Counted from the stretch's first letter, positions 36,401-48,319 are shown. The stretch is 64,000 nucleotides of DNA from Deroplatys truncata (GCA_030765065.1 CM060985.1:6262001-6326000), one strand, 5' to 3'. Numbers and translations are program-made. Notes: generated from the sequence alone by a model not told the origin.

Positions 36401-36648
36401 TGGTGTTTCTACCAGTGAGAGACCGATACCAGGTCAGAGCAGACCTGGTGTTTCTACCAGTGAGAGACCGATAACAGGTCAGAGCAGACCTGGTGTTTCT
36501 ACCAGTGAGAGACCGATACCAGATCAGAGCAGACCTGGTGTTTCTACCAGTTAGAGACCGATACCAGGTCAGAGCAGACCTGGTGTTTCTACCAGTTAGA
36601 GACCGATACTAGGTCAGAGCAGACCTGGTGTTTCTACCAGTGAGAGAT
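33490..36648. repeat. 44/45/54-bp minisatellite array (about 65-70 units)
   Basis: The core unit comprises CTAGGTCAGAGCAGACCTGG, TGTTTCTACCAGTGAGAG and CCGATA, 45 bp in total. A 54-bp form has a 9-bp insertion (CACAGCTCG or CACAGCACA type). A 44-bp form lacks one A in TCTACCAG. CCGATACCAGG and CCGATACTAGG variants dominate different parts. The 163-residue frame at 33,415-33,906 exists only because 54 is divisible by three. Confidence 0.97.
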
Positions 36649-38921
36649 GAAGGTACGACATTCTTCTAGTGAGAACAGGGACAACTTTGGGAGAGGTAAA
36701 GTACCGTGACTACCCAGTGGCTACAGTTATATTGAAGGTATGACACTCTGCTAGTGAGAACAGGGACAACCTCGGGAGAGGTAAAGTACCGTGACTACCC
36801 ATTGGCTACAGTTATATTGAAGGGACAACACTCCGCTAGTGAGAACAGGGACACCTCGGAGAGATAAAGTACCGTGACTACCCAGTGGCTACAGTTATAT
36901 TGAAGGGACGACACTCTGCTAGTGGGAACAGGGACAACTTCGGGAGAGGTAAAGTACCGTGACTACCCAGTGGCTACAGTTATATTGAAGGGACGACACT
37001 CTGCGAGGGAGAACAGGGACAACTTCAGGAGAGGTAAAGTACCGTGACTACCCAGTGGCTACAGCTATATTGAAGGGACGACACTCTGCTAGTGAGAAAA
37101 GGGAATGCTACACTTCGGGAGAGGTAAAGTACCGTGACTACCCAGTGGCTACAGTTATATTGAAGGGACGACACTCTGCTAGTGGGAACAGGGACAACTT
37201 CGGGAGAGGTAAAGTACCGTGACTACCCAGTGGCTACAGTTATATTGAAGGGACGACACTCTGCGAGGGAGAACAGGGACAACTTCGGGAGAGGTAAAGT
37301 ACCGTGACTACCCAGTGGCTACAGTTATATTGAAGGGACGACACTCTGCTAGTGAGAACAGGGAATGCTACACTTCGGGAGAGGTAAAGTACCGTGACTA
37401 CTCAGTGGCTACAGTTATATTGAAGGTACGACACTCTGCTAGTGAGAACTGGGACAACCTCGGGAGAGGTAAAGTACCCAGTGGCTACAGTTATATTAAA
37501 GGGACGACACTCCGTTAGTGAGAACAGGGAATGCTACACTTCGGGAGAGGCAAAGTGCCGTGACTACACAGTGGCTACAGTTATATTGAAGGGACGACAC
37601 TCCGTTTATGAGAACAGGGAATGCTACACTTCGGGACAGGAAAAGTACCGTGACTACCCAGTGGCTACAGTTATATTGAAGGGACGACACTCCGTTAGTG
37701 AGAACAGGGAATGCTACACTTCGGGACAGGAAAAGTACTGTGACTACCCAGTGGCTACAGTTATATTGAAGGGACGACACTCCGTTAGTGAGAACAGGGA
37801 ATGCTACACTTCGGGAGAGGTAAAGTACCGTGGCTACCCAGTGGCTACAGTTATATTGAAGGGACGACACTCCGCTAGTGAGAAGAGGGAATGCTACACT
37901 TCGGGAAGGTAAAGTACCGTGACTACCCAGTGACTACAGTTATATTCAACGGACGACACTCTGCTAGTGAGAACAGGGATAACTTCGGGAGAGGTAAAGT
38001 ACCGTGACTACCCAGTGGCTACAGTTATATTGAAGGTATGACACTCTTCTAGTGAGAACAGGGAACCTTTCGGGAGAGGTAAAGTACCGTGACTACCCAG
38101 TGGCTACAGTTATATTGAAGGTACGACACTCTGATAGTGAGAACAGGGACAACCTTGGGAGAGGTAAAGTTCCGTGACTACCCAGTAGCTACAGTTATAT
38201 TGAAGGGACAACACTCCGCTAGTGAGAACAGGGACACTTCGGAGAGGTAAAGTACCGTGACTACCCAGTGGCTACAGTAATATTGAAGGGACGACAATCC
38301 GCTAGTGAGAAGAGGGAATGCTACACTTCGGGAGAGGTAAAGTACCGTGACTACCCAGTGGCTACAGTTATATTAAAGGGACGACACTCTGCTAGTGAGA
38401 ACAGTGACTGCTAAACTTCGGGAGAGGTAAAGTACCGTGACTACCCAGTGGCTACAGTTATATTGAAGGGTCGACACTCTGCTAGTGAGAACAGGGACAA
38501 CTTCGGAGAGGTAAAGTACCGTGACTACCCAGTGGCTACAGTTATATTGAAGGGACGACACTCTGCTAGTGAGAACAGGGACAACTTCGGAGAGGTAAAG
38601 TACCGTGACTACCCAGTGGCTACAGTTATATAGAAGGTACGACACTCTGCTAGTGAGAACAGGGGACAACTTCGGGAGAGGTAAAGTACCGTGACTACCC
38701 AGTGGCTACAGTTATATTGAAGGTACGACACTCTGCTAGTGAGAACAGGGATAACCTCGGGAGAGGTAAAGTACCGTGACTACCCAGTGCCTACAGTTAT
38801 ATTGAAGGGACGACACTCTGCTAGTGAGAACAGGGACAACTTCGGGAGAGATAAAGTACCGTGACTACCCAGTGCCTACAGTTATATTGAAGGGACGACA
38901 CCCTGCTAGTGAGGACAGGGA
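36649..38921. repeat. 85/90-bp minisatellite array, left portion (about 26 units)
   Basis: Units contain GGTAAAGTACCGTGACTACC, CAGTGGCTACAGTTATATTG and ACACTCTGCTAGTGAGAACA. The 85-bp form has GGGACAACTTCGG and the 90-bp form GGGAATGCTACACTTCGG. The array starts abruptly after the preceding array and breaks off at the left end of the palindromic element. Confidence 0.97.
38916..38921. repeat. Target-site duplication, left copy (CAGGGA)
   Basis: CAGGGA is part of the array unit. It is present immediately outside both ends of the palindromic element (second copy 57,695-57,700), and the joined flanks would restore a normal unit. Because the target is repetitive, this is slightly weaker than a duplication in single-copy DNA. 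Confidence 0.72.
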
Positions 38922-38931
38922 AGTAGTATTA

Positions 38932-39080
38932 GTCCCGGATGAGCCAATTGATTTAACGATAATCCTGCCGCTAGGGGCGCTGGTGTCGCTAGTGTCGGTG
39001 CGTGCGACGGCGGCGGCGGTGTGTTTGAAAAGCGCCCTGAGCGGTAGGATTATCGTTAAATGGGTTGGCTCATCCGGGAC
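38932..39080. repeat. Subterminal hairpin of the left arm (149 bp)
   Basis: Two ~50-nt stems starting GTCCCGGATGAGCCAA and ending TTGGCTCATCCGGGAC pair with about six mismatches around a GC-rich loop containing ACGGCGGCGGCGG. It starts 10 bp inside the element tip. No target duplication frames it, so it is either part of the terminus or a small inserted MITE. Confidence 0.88.
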
Positions 39081-39260
39081 GAGTTGAAAGAATTGAGGAA
39101 GTGACGTGGAGTGTTTTTGATTGGTTCGTTAATTTGGGGTGGGAGATGGAGGAAGGGAGATGGAGGAGTATGGAGGTCGCGTGATGGAGAGGAGCTGGGT
39201 GGTGAGGTGTTGTCTGTGCGGAGGTCGGTACTGAAAGAGGGGTAAAGATGGGGAGCGAGG

Positions 39261-39387
39261 GATAAAAAGTGTAACAGAAAGTGACGTGTGAAGTTGTGAT
39301 TGGTGGGAATAAGAAGTGATGTTATTGGTGGAAAGGAGCAAATGAAGGTTGTTGATTGGTAAGAATAAGAGGGATTATGATTGGTGG
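39261..39387 (-). promoter_or_regulatory. CCAAT-cluster promoter-like module, left arm copy 1
   Basis: On the minus strand there are four CCAAT boxes (CACCAATCA, ACCAATCA, CACCAATAAC, CACCAATCAC) about 23-32 bp apart, then CACGTCACTTTCTG and TTTTTATCCCTC. This order resembles an NF-Y plus CREB/ATF promoter. Function is inferred. Confidence 0.5.
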
Positions 39388-40333
39388 AAAAGAAAAAGTT
39401 GTGGGAGTGGGGTATGTTGGAGGTGATGGGAAAGGTGAGTTTTGCTAGCAGCAAGATTTGCAAAAGCCTGTCTTGAACTGATCAGCAATTTTTGAACGTC
39501 GGATGGTAGTTTTCTTGAGTGGATAGAGAGATGGGGGCGATATGAGATGCGGTGGCGAAAATGGGGACTAGACAAGGTTGTTGAGACAAGAGGTTTAAGG
39601 ACGAGGAAATTTGGAGGTTAGTGGTGAACACGGCGGTCGCAAGAGGTGGGGGTAAGGAGATGCAGTGGTGAGAATGGGAACTAAAAGAAGATGGGGGTAG
39701 CAAGAGTTTTAGAAGAGTAGATTTTGAGGTTAAAATAGTGGGAACTAAAAATGGCGGAGGGTCTACGACAAGGAGATGCGGTGAGAACTAAACAAGATGG
39801 CGGTCGCAAGAGGAGGGTAAGGAGATTTGAGGTTACAGTACGAAAACACGAAAGGATATATTCCTACGCCAAGCAGGTCCGAAAAATAATTATGCGTGTG
39901 GTACTTACCTGTTACCGGTGTGGATGCGTCACCAAAAGCGCGGCACGCGAGGCGGAAAAATAAAAGCAAACTGTTTTTGAAAATGCTTAACCAGCTTTAA
40001 GATCAACCAACATCACTACGCACTGATATACCTAGGTTTTTAAAGCGGTACAGACACCCTTTGCAGAGGCGTAATTTAACTATACCAAAAACCTGGTACT
40101 GGACCATCGTGATGGTCGCTAGCGTACGTAGGAGCAGGGTTCTCAAGCCGGTCGAAAGCGGTCAAAAACGTGTACGACGTAGGTGTTCGCAGTAGCTGCT
40201 GTCGAGTCAACCGTCGAGGTGTGAATAAACGAGATCTGTTCTCGCCGGCAATTTGGTTCGGAGATGTGAGCAGCGGCGAGGTGTTGTCTGTGCGGAGGTC
40301 GGGACTGAAAGAGGGAAAAGATGGGGAGCGAGG

Positions 40334-40461
40334 GATAAAAAGTGTAACAGAAAGTGACGTGTGAAGTTGTGATTGGTGGGAATAAGAAGTGATTTTATTG
40401 GTGGAAAGGAGCAAATGAAAGTTGTTGATTGGTAAGAATAAGAGAGGTTATGATTGGTGGA
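40334..40461 (-). promoter_or_regulatory. CCAAT-cluster promoter-like module, left arm copy 2
   Basis: Same order and spacing as copy 1: four CCAAT boxes, CACGTCAC, TTTTTATCCC, with a few substitutions. The CCAAT boxes and the CRE-like core are unchanged. Confidence 0.5.
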
Positions 40462-41458
40462 AAGAAAAAGGAGTGGGGTATGTTGGAGGTGATGGGAAAG
40501 GTAAGTTTTGCTAGCAACAAGATTTGCAAAAGCCTGTCGTGAACTGATCAGCAATTTTTTGAACGTTGGATGGTAGTTTTCTTGAGTGGATAGAGAGATG
40601 GGGCGATATGAGATGCGGTGGCGAAAATGGGAACTAAACAAGGTGGTTGAGACAAGAGGTTTAAGGACGAGGAAATTTGGAGGTTAGTGGTGAACATGGC
40701 GGTCGCAAGAGGTGGGGGTAAGGAGACGCGGTGGTGAGAATGGGAACTAAAAGAAGATGGCGGTAGCAAGAGGTTAGAAGAGTAGATTTTGAGGTTAAAA
40801 TAGCGGGAACTAAAAATGGCGGAGGGTCTGCGACAAGGAGATGCGGTGAGAACTAAACAAGATGGCGGACGCAAGAGGTGGGTAAGGAGGTTTGAGGTTA
40901 CAGTACCAAAACACGAAAGGATATATTCCTACGCCAAGCAGGTCGGAAAAATAATTATGCGTGTGTTACTTACCTGTTACCGGTGTGGATGCGTCACCAA
41001 AAGCGCGGCACGCGAGGCGGAAAAATAAAAGCAAACTGTTTTTGAAAATGCTTAACCAGCTTTAAGATCAACCAACATCACTACGCACTGATATACCTAG
41101 GTTTTTAAAGCGGTACAGACACCCTTTGCAGAGGCGTAATTTAACTATACCAAAACCTGGTACTGGACCATCGTGATGGTCGCTAGCGTACGTAGGAGCA
41201 GGGTTCTCAAGCCGGTCGAAAGCGGTCAAAAACGTGTACGACGTAGGTGTTGGCAGTAGCTGCTGCCGAGGCAACCGTCGAGGTGCGAATGAACGAGATC
41301 TGTTCTTGCAGGCAATCTGGTTGAGAGATGAGAGGCGCGGTGGTAAAAATGTGAACTAAATAAGATGGCGGAGGCACGAAGTTGAGGTTAAGGAGCGGCG
41401 AGGTGTTGACTGTGCGGCGGTTGGGGTCTGAAAGAGGGGGAAAGATGGCGAACGAGGG

Positions 41459-41585
41459 ATAAAAAGTATAACAGAAAGTGACGTGTGAAGTTGTCATTGG
41501 TGGGAATAAGAAGTGATGTTATTGGTGGAAAGGAACAAATGAAAGTTGCTGATTGGCGAGAATAAGAGAGATTATGATTGGTGGA
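41459..41585 (-). promoter_or_regulatory. CCAAT-cluster promoter-like module, left arm copy 3
   Basis: Has CGCCAATCA and CACCAATGAC variants, CACGTCAC and ATACTTTTTATCCC. Sequence between the boxes is more diverged than the boxes. Confidence 0.5.
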
Positions 41586-41699
41586 AAGAAAAAAAGGTGT
41601 GGGAGTGGGGTATGTTGGAGGTGATGGAAAAGGCAAGTTTTGCTACCAACAACATTTGCAAAAGCCTATCCAGAACTCATCAGCAATTTTAAATAACTA

Positions 41700-42240
41700 G
41701 TGTTTCGGGGGTTTTCTCTGGTTGGTAGACGAATGCAAGCTGTTTCTACCATACTTATATTATTCGTCTTTTTCCTTTTTTTTTTTTAAAATGACTAGTT
41801 TTTTTTTTTTTTTTTTTTTGGGAGTTTTCTGCGGATGGTAAACAAATGCAAGCTCTTTCTGCTTTTTCATAGGTTTTCCCTGGTTGGTAGGCGTTTTCTG
41901 TACTGGTTGACGAAGGCGTTTCTAATTTTGGAGGTTTTCTCAGGTTTTTAGCGGTTGTCCCTGCCCGGTAGGCAAATGATGAAGTTTTACCTTGTCGGCG
42001 CACGGATACTAGGCACGTACTGGCGCGCACACACACACACACACACACAGAGAGAGACAGACAGACACACAGACAGGCACACACACACGGACATGTTTCC
42101 AAAAATGCTTTTTTTTTTTTTTTTTTTTTTTTTTTTTGATTCAGGAGGTCTCAAAACGTGTATTTCCGGTGAAATCTCGGTATCGAATTTTTGGGCGGAA
42201 TGCAATACTTCCCCTACTTACTATACGTAGTAGAGAAAGT
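41700..42240. repeat. Low-complexity zone: poly-T, CA/GA microsatellites and a family A tail
   Basis: Contains poly-T runs (41,775-41,787; 41,800-41,819; 42,110-42,137), a (CA)n/(GACA)n tract (42,028-42,090) and imperfect repeats of TTTTCCCTGGTTGGTAGGCG at 41,710-41,960. 42,140-42,236 is the last 100 bp of a family A copy. Confidence 0.8.
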
Positions 42241-42457
42241 AAAAAAGTATTGAAAAATTTAAGGAAATAACAAGCAATATCTCAAAAGTGTACTATCTTG
42301 TTTTCAAGGGTTTTCCAGATCGGTAAGCGTTAGAATACTCTTAGAGCTTTTTTCAGGTTTTTTAGCGGTTGTCCCTGGCCGGTAGGCAATTGATAAAGTT
42401 TTTCTATAACGACGTCGTTTTGGCTTGTGGCGCACGGTTCCTAGGCACGTACTGGCG

Positions 42458-42496
<39 letters not shown>

Positions 42497-43271
42497 ATAG
42501 TAGCGTATAAAAAAAACTGATTTGTTACACTCACATAACTTTCTCTACTCTTGTACAATCTAATTGGTAGCTTTTAAGCGATAGTCAAATATTTTAACGC
42601 TGGTTGCTATGTGGCGAATTCCATTCTGTTTGCATGTTCAGGACATAAAAAAAATGAATAAACGAATTTGAGAAAAAGTATAAGTATTGGAAAATTTAAG
42701 GAAATAACAAGCAATATCTCGAAAACGGTTCACTCAACAAAAGAAACGTATATGACATAAGTTGTGTATTTTAACGCGATCTACATTTTTTGTGTAGTAA
42801 AATTTTGTCTATCTCTTATGGTTTACCAGTTATGCAAAAAAGTCGTTCACAATGAAGAATATTTTTGGAGACATTCCCAGAAAATTCGAGATATACATTT
42901 TATTTGACATGACAATATCTTAAACATATGATGTTTTAATCAAAATCGTTAGAGCCGTTTTTGAGAAAATTAAAATTTTCGAAAAATGTTCCATGTAAAG
43001 GGTAGTCTGGGGTGGGGGGATTTTCTTGAAAACCTTCGTGTCGCATCTCTGGAAGATACTGAACCTAAATACCAAGTTTGGTGTTTATCCGACTGTTCGT
43101 TTTTGAGTTATGCTGTTCACAGACACACAGACACACAGACAGACACACACACGGACATGTTTCCAAAAATGCTTTTTTTTTTTTGGATTCAGAGATTCTC
43201 AAAACATGTATTTCCAGTGAAATCTCGGTAACGAATTTTTGGGTGGAATGCAATACTTCCCCTACTTACTA
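42241..43271 (+). repeat. Family A copies in the left arm (first block)
   Basis: 42,241-42,300 is a short fragment. 42,303-42,460 is non-family sequence with a repeated TTTTCCAGATCGGTAAGCG-type phrase, and a (CG)/(CA) microsatellite lies at 42,455-42,492. 42,505-43,271 is a nearly complete forward copy ending GTAGTAGAGAAAGT. Confidence 0.8.
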
Positions 43272-45665
43272 TACGTAGTAGAGAAAGTAAAAATGAATAA
43301 CGCATTTGAGAAAAAGTATAAGTATTGGAAAATTTAAAGGAAATAACAAGCAATATCTGGAAAAACGGTTCACTCAACAAAATAAATGTATATGGCATAA
43401 GTTGTGTATTTTAACGCGATCTACATTTTTTGTGTAGCAAACTTTTGTCTATCTCTTACGGTTTATCAGTTATGAAAAAGTCGTTCACAATGAAGAATTC
43501 TTTTGGAGACATTCCCAGAAAATTCGAGATATACATTTCATTTCTCTCGACATTATCTTAAATATATGATATTTTCATCAAAATCGTTAGAGCCATTTTT
43601 TAATACAAAGAGAACGGGATTTCACAAGTGAAACAGTACTGTGATAACGATACCACTGAAACAAAAAAAAAAATCTGATGTGTAACACTCACATGACTTT
43701 CTCAACTCTTGTACAAAGTATTTTTACAAACGCTTATTCCCCATCTAGTTCATGTTAATCGAGATAAACATTTGCAAAATCTATTTTATTGCTAATTTTC
43801 TTGTATAAAAAAAAAATCTGATGTGTAACACTCACATGACGTTCTCTACTCTTGTACAAAGTATTTTTACAAACGCTTATGCTCCATCTAGTTCATGTTA
43901 ATCGAGATAAACATTTGCAAACTCTATTTTATTGCTAATTTTCTTGTAGATGTAGGGGAAAATATATTTACAAGGGGAATATAGAAAAACAGTAGCCTTT
44001 AAGCACATACATATCTCTTAATAGCTGGTTGCTATGTGCAACACCATTCTTTTTGCCACAGATTAATACTGTTTGCATATCAAAGACAAAAAAAAATGAA
44101 TAACGAAGTCCCATTTGAGAAAATAAATATTGGAAAATTAACAAACAATATCTCGAAAACGGTTCACTCAACAAAATAAATGTATATGGCATAAGTTGTG
44201 TATTTTAACGCGATCTACATTTTTTGTGTAGCAAACTTTTGTCTATCTCTTACGGTTTATCAGTTATGAAAAAGTCGTTCACAATGAAGAATTCTTTTGG
44301 AGACATTCCCAGAAAATTCGAGATATACATTTCATTTCTCTCGACATTATCTTAAATATATGATATTTTCATCAAAATCGTTAGAGCCATTTTTTAATAC
44401 AAAGAGAACGGGATTTCACAAGTGAAACAGTACTGTGATAACGATACCGCTGAAACAAAAAAAAAATCTGATGTGTAACACTCACATGACTTTCTCAACT
44501 CTTGTACAAAGTATTTTTACAAACGCTTATTCCCCATCTAGTTCATGTTAATCGAGATAAACATTTGCAAAATCTATTTTATTGCTAATTTTCTTGTATA
44601 AAAAAAAAATCTGATGTGTAACACTCACATGACGTTCTCTACTCTTGTACAAAGTATTTTTACAAACGCTTATGCTCCATCTAGTTCATGTTAATCGAGA
44701 TAAACATTTGCAAACTCTATTTTATTGCTAATTTTCTTGTAGATGTAGGGGAAAATATATTTACAAGGGGAATATAGAAAAACAGTAGCCTTTAAGCACA
44801 TACATATCTCTTAATAGCTGGTTGCTATGTGCAACACCATTCTTTTTGCCACAGATTAATACTGTTTGCATATCAAAGACAAAAAAAAATGAATAACGAA
44901 GTCCCATTTGAGAAAATAAATATTGGAAAATTAACAAACAATATCTCGAAAACGGTTCACTCAACAACAAAAATGTATATTACATAAGATGTGTATTTTA
45001 ACGCGATCTACATTTTTTGTGTAGTAAAATTTTGTCTATCTCTTACGGTTTTTCAGTTATGAAAAAGACGTTCACAATGAAGAATACTTTTGGAGACATT
45101 CCCAGAAAATTCGAGATATACATTTCATTTCTCACGACATTATATTAAACATACGATATTTTTCATCAAAATCGTTAGAGCCATTTTTTTAATACAAAGA
45201 GAACGGGATTTCACAAGTGAAACAGTACTGTGATAACGATACCAACAAAACTAATTATTATTCACCCACTGAAACACATAAAAAAAATCTGATGTGTAAC
45301 ACTCACATGACTTTTCTCATCTCTTGTACAAAGTATTTTTACAAACGCTTATTCCCCATCTAGTTCATGTTAATCGAGATAAACATTTGCAAACTCTGTT
45401 TTATTGCTAATTTTGTTGTAGATGTAGGGAAAATATATTTACAAGGGGAATATAGAAAAACAGTAGCCTTTAAGCACATACATATCTCTTAATAGCTGGT
45501 TGCTATGTGCAGTACCATTCTTTTTGCCACAGATTAATACTCTTTGCATATCAAAGACAAAAAAAAAAAAATGAATAACGAATTCCCATTTGAGAAAATA
45601 ACTATTGGAAAATTTAAGTAAATAACAAGCAATATCTCGAAAACGGTTCACTCAACAATAAAGAT
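43272..45665 (+). repeat. Family A derivative in three tandem copies (~794 and ~680 bp)
   Basis: The phrase AACGGTTCACTCAACAAAAT recurs at ~43,364 and ~44,158, and again near 44,951 and 45,644 in variant form, so two ~794-bp units and one shorter unit are in tandem. The first two are almost identical, including an internal double head (ATCTGATGTGTAACACTCAC twice per unit). Confidence 0.88.
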
Positions 45666-46160
45666 GTATATGACATAAGTTGTGTATTTTAACGCGATCT
45701 ACATACTTTCGTACTCACCTATAAGATATAGAGGGTAGAGGTCGTACGAACGTAGCACTTTGAGAATCTATATTCAACAGTTGGTGTTACTCCTTAGAAA
45801 GGAAGTATCTGCTGATTTTTATTTAATTCTTTACATTTTACATAGCACGTATGCACTGGCACAACACAAAAGCACTACACACAATACTCAGTTTTAATAT
45901 TTGCACTAATAACATCAGGAATAACTGAAGTCTGCAAACAGTCATTTCCCATGTGCAGCCTTACGTACAGAAAACGTGTGTGGCTGATCTATGTGTAAAA
46001 AGAGCCTGAGAGCGGATGTACGTCAGCGGTAAAATCTTTTAAATGCATTTTTATTGGCGATGGTAGAAATCGTGCAGTGGTGGATCGTGAAAATTCATAT
46101 AAATGGATGTATCACCTCATAATAAGCCTCTATATACCAAGAATATTGAGTTTTTAAAAA
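45666..46160. other. Single-copy-like spacer in the left arm
   Basis: No gene recognised. On the minus strand AATTAAATAAAAATCAG (near 45,825) contains a consensus AATAAA polyadenylation signal, so the segment could be an old 3' untranslated region. Confidence 0.35.
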
Positions 46161-47727
46161 GTCAGCAACTGTACCTGTGTTTCTATACGTGAACGTCAGA
46201 TGGCAGCTTCGATACGTGTCCACGGAGACCTTAGTGCTAGGCAACTGTACCTCTGTTTCTATACGTGAACGGCAGATTGCAGCTTCGATACGTGTCCACG
46301 GAGACCTTAGTGCTAGGCAACTGTACCTCTGTTTCTATACGTGAACGGCAGATTGCAGCTTCGATACGTGTCCACGGAGACCTTAGTGCTAGGCAACTGC
46401 ACCTCTGTTTCTATACGTGAACGGCAGATTGCAGCTTCGATACGTGTCCACGGAGACCTTAGCGCTAGGCAACTGCACCTCTGTTTCTATACGTGAACGG
46501 CAGATTGCAGCTTCGATACGTGTCCACGGAGACCTTAGTGCTAGGCAACTGTACCTCTGTTTCTATACGTGAACGGCAGATTGCAGCTTCGATACGTGTC
46601 CACGGAGACCTTAGTGCTAGGCAACTGTACCTCTGTTTCTATACGTGAACGGCAGATTGCAGCTTCGATACGTGTCCACGGAGACCTTAGTGCTAGGCAA
46701 CTGCACCTCTGTTTCTATACGTGAACGGCAGATTGCAGCTTCGATACGTATCCACGGAGACCTTAGTGCTAGGCAACTGCACCTCTGTTTCTATACGTGA
46801 ACGGCAGATTGCAGCTTCAATACGTGTCCACGGAGACCTTAGTGCTAGGCAACTGTACCTCTGTTTCTATACGTGAACGGGAGATTGCAGCTTCGATACG
46901 TGTCCACGGAGACCTTAGTGCTAGGCAACTGCACCTCTGTTTCTATACGTGAACGTCAGATTGCAGCTTCGATACGTGTCCACGGAGACCTTAGTGCTAG
47001 GCAACTGCACCTCTGTTTCTATACGTGAACGGCAGATTGCAGCTTCGATACGTATCCAGGGGGACCTTAGTGCTAGGGAACTGCACCTCTGTTTGTATAC
47101 GTGAACGGCAGATTGCAGCTTCAATACGTGTACACGGAGACCTTAGTGCTAGGCAGCTGTACCTCTGTTTCTATACGTGAACGGCAGATTGCAGCTTCGA
47201 TACGTGTCCACGGAGATCTTAGTGCTAGGCAGCTATACCTGTTTCTATACGTCAACGGCAGATTGCAGCTTCGATACGTGTTCACGGAGACCTTAGTGCT
47301 AGGCAACTGTACCTGTGTTTCTATACGTGTCCACGGAGACCTTAGTGCTAGACAACTGTACCTCTGTTTCTATACGTGAACGGCAGATTGCAGCTTCAAT
47401 ACGTGTCCACGGAGACCTTAGTGCTAGTGCTAGGCAACTATACCTCTGTTTCTATACGTGAACGGCAGATTGCAGGTTCGATACGTGTCCACGGAGATCT
47501 TAGTGCTAGGCAACTATACCTGTTTCTATACGTGAACGGCAGATTGCAGCTTCGATACGTGTCCACGGAGACCTTAGTGCTAGGCAACTGTACCTGTGTT
47601 TCTATACGTGAACGTCAGATGGCAGCTTCGATACGTGTCCACGGAGACCTTAGTGTTAGGCAACTGTACCTCTGTTTCTATACGTGAACGGCAGATTGCA
47701 GCTTCGATACGTGTCCACGGAGACCTT
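46160..47727 (+). repeat. 76-bp minisatellite, left arm (about 20 units)
   Basis: Units contain CTGTACCTCTGTTTCTATAC, GTGAACGGCAGATTGCAGCT, TCGATACGTGTCCACGGAGA and CCTTAGTGCTAGGCAA. Most are 76 bp. A few near 47,220-47,440 carry small insertions or deletions, and these are mirrored in the right arm. Confidence 0.96.
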
Positions 47728-47760
47728 TCGCTTCAGGTGACAAAATAACACTAGGCACTT

Positions 47761-47935
47761 GTGTGCCGTGGTGTAAGCCGCAATCACGGTATTGGTAGCG
47801 TGGATCTCCTTGGGGCTCTCCTCGGAGTTACCTCAACACCACGTACATGACCTGGTTCGTCACGGGTACGCAGGTCTGCACTACCACTTCCTCGGCGTTG
47901 AGCAGGCCCAGGAGGCGATCGTACCGGTACACCAG
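47761..47935 (-). pseudogene. Protein-primed family B DNA polymerase scrap, left-arm copy
   Basis: Mirror image of the fragment at 48,676-48,850, with the same internal frameshift. It is transcriptionally oriented away from the palindrome centre. Confidence 0.5.
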
Positions 47936-48018
47936 CTAGCACGTGGACATGTTATCGCGCTGTGGTGTTGCGTGTGCGAGGTATGGAAACTCAAGGACGC
48001 AAAACATGCACGACCGAG

Positions 48019-48148
48019 GGTTAAAAAGCAGAACAAGTAGTGACGTGGAGCGTTGTGATTGGTGTAAATAAGACGATCTCTGATAGGTGGACAAATTGAA
48101 ATAACGTGATGTGATAGGCGAAAATAAAATCAAAGGTGATTGGATGAA
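48019..48148 (-). promoter_or_regulatory. CCAAT-cluster promoter-like module, left arm copy 4
   Basis: A more diverged member near the palindrome centre. It has CCAATCA, two CCTATCA variants and CCAATCAC, then CACGTCAC and TTTTTAACCCTC. It lies ~85 bp upstream of the polymerase scrap on the same strand, which would place it at a gene's 5' side in the ancestral element. Confidence 0.45.
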
Positions 48149-48292
48149 AAATGACGAGAAGGAATTAGCGGTGAATTTGTGAACTAAGATGGCGAAGATT
48201 TTTTTTTTTTTTTAAAAAAAAGGATAATATAAGTACGGCAACTGTAACGGTTTACGGCAAACGCGCGCCGCGCAATGCGTCACGCCCGGGCA

Positions 48293-48319
48293 ATAAAACA
48301 AAAATCATATTGAGCAAGA
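48293..48319. other. Palindrome centre (27-bp spacer)
   Basis: An AT-rich spacer ending in TTGAGCAAGA separates the two arms. The arms meet it as CGCCCGGGCA on one side and TGCCCGGCG on the other, differing by one inserted C. Inner arm sequence GCGCGCCGCGCAATGCGTCA is strongly GC-rich. Confidence 0.9.

Larger units (their letters stand above)
39090..41700 (-). repeat. Direct repeats of a promoter-rich ~1.08-kb segment, left arm
   Basis: 39,215-40,120 and 40,290-41,190 are near copies offset by about 1,070 bp. 41,390-41,700 begins a third. In the first two the order, read on the minus strand, is CCAAT-box cluster, CRE-like site, A/T-rich TTTTTATCCC, CCTCCGCCATCTT-type motifs, a GACCATCACGATGGTCCAG hairpin, then a splice-donor sequence. 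Open frames across these copies are low-complexity Ser/Pro/His-rich translations and are not called. Confidence 0.85.
38922..48292 (+). repeat. Left arm of the palindrome
   Basis: Order from the tip: subterminal hairpin (38,932-39,080), two ~1.08-kb direct copies of promoter-like sequence plus a third partial one (39,090-41,700), a poly-T and CA-rich zone (41,700-42,500), family A copies in tandem (42,240-45,700), spacer (45,700-46,160), 76-bp array (46,160-47,727), polymerase scrap (~47,761-47,935), promoter-like module, palindrome centre. The right arm mirrors all of this. Confidence 0.95.

Noticed and set aside
37442-37912. 156-residue frame of 30-residue repeats (and its antisense counterpart)
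   Set aside because: The 90-bp units are open on both strands, and interspersed 85-bp units destroy the frame elsewhere in the array.
39129-40874. Ser/Pro/His-rich proteins in several frames of the palindrome arms
   Set aside because: Overlapping frames of a low-complexity, pyrimidine-rich promoter-like repeat. No domain, and codon choice follows the CCAAT and CCGCCAT motifs.
47792-48040. 82-residue frame antisense to the polymerase scrap
   Set aside because: The opposite strand carries the recognisable polymerase-like residues. This frame is their shadow.
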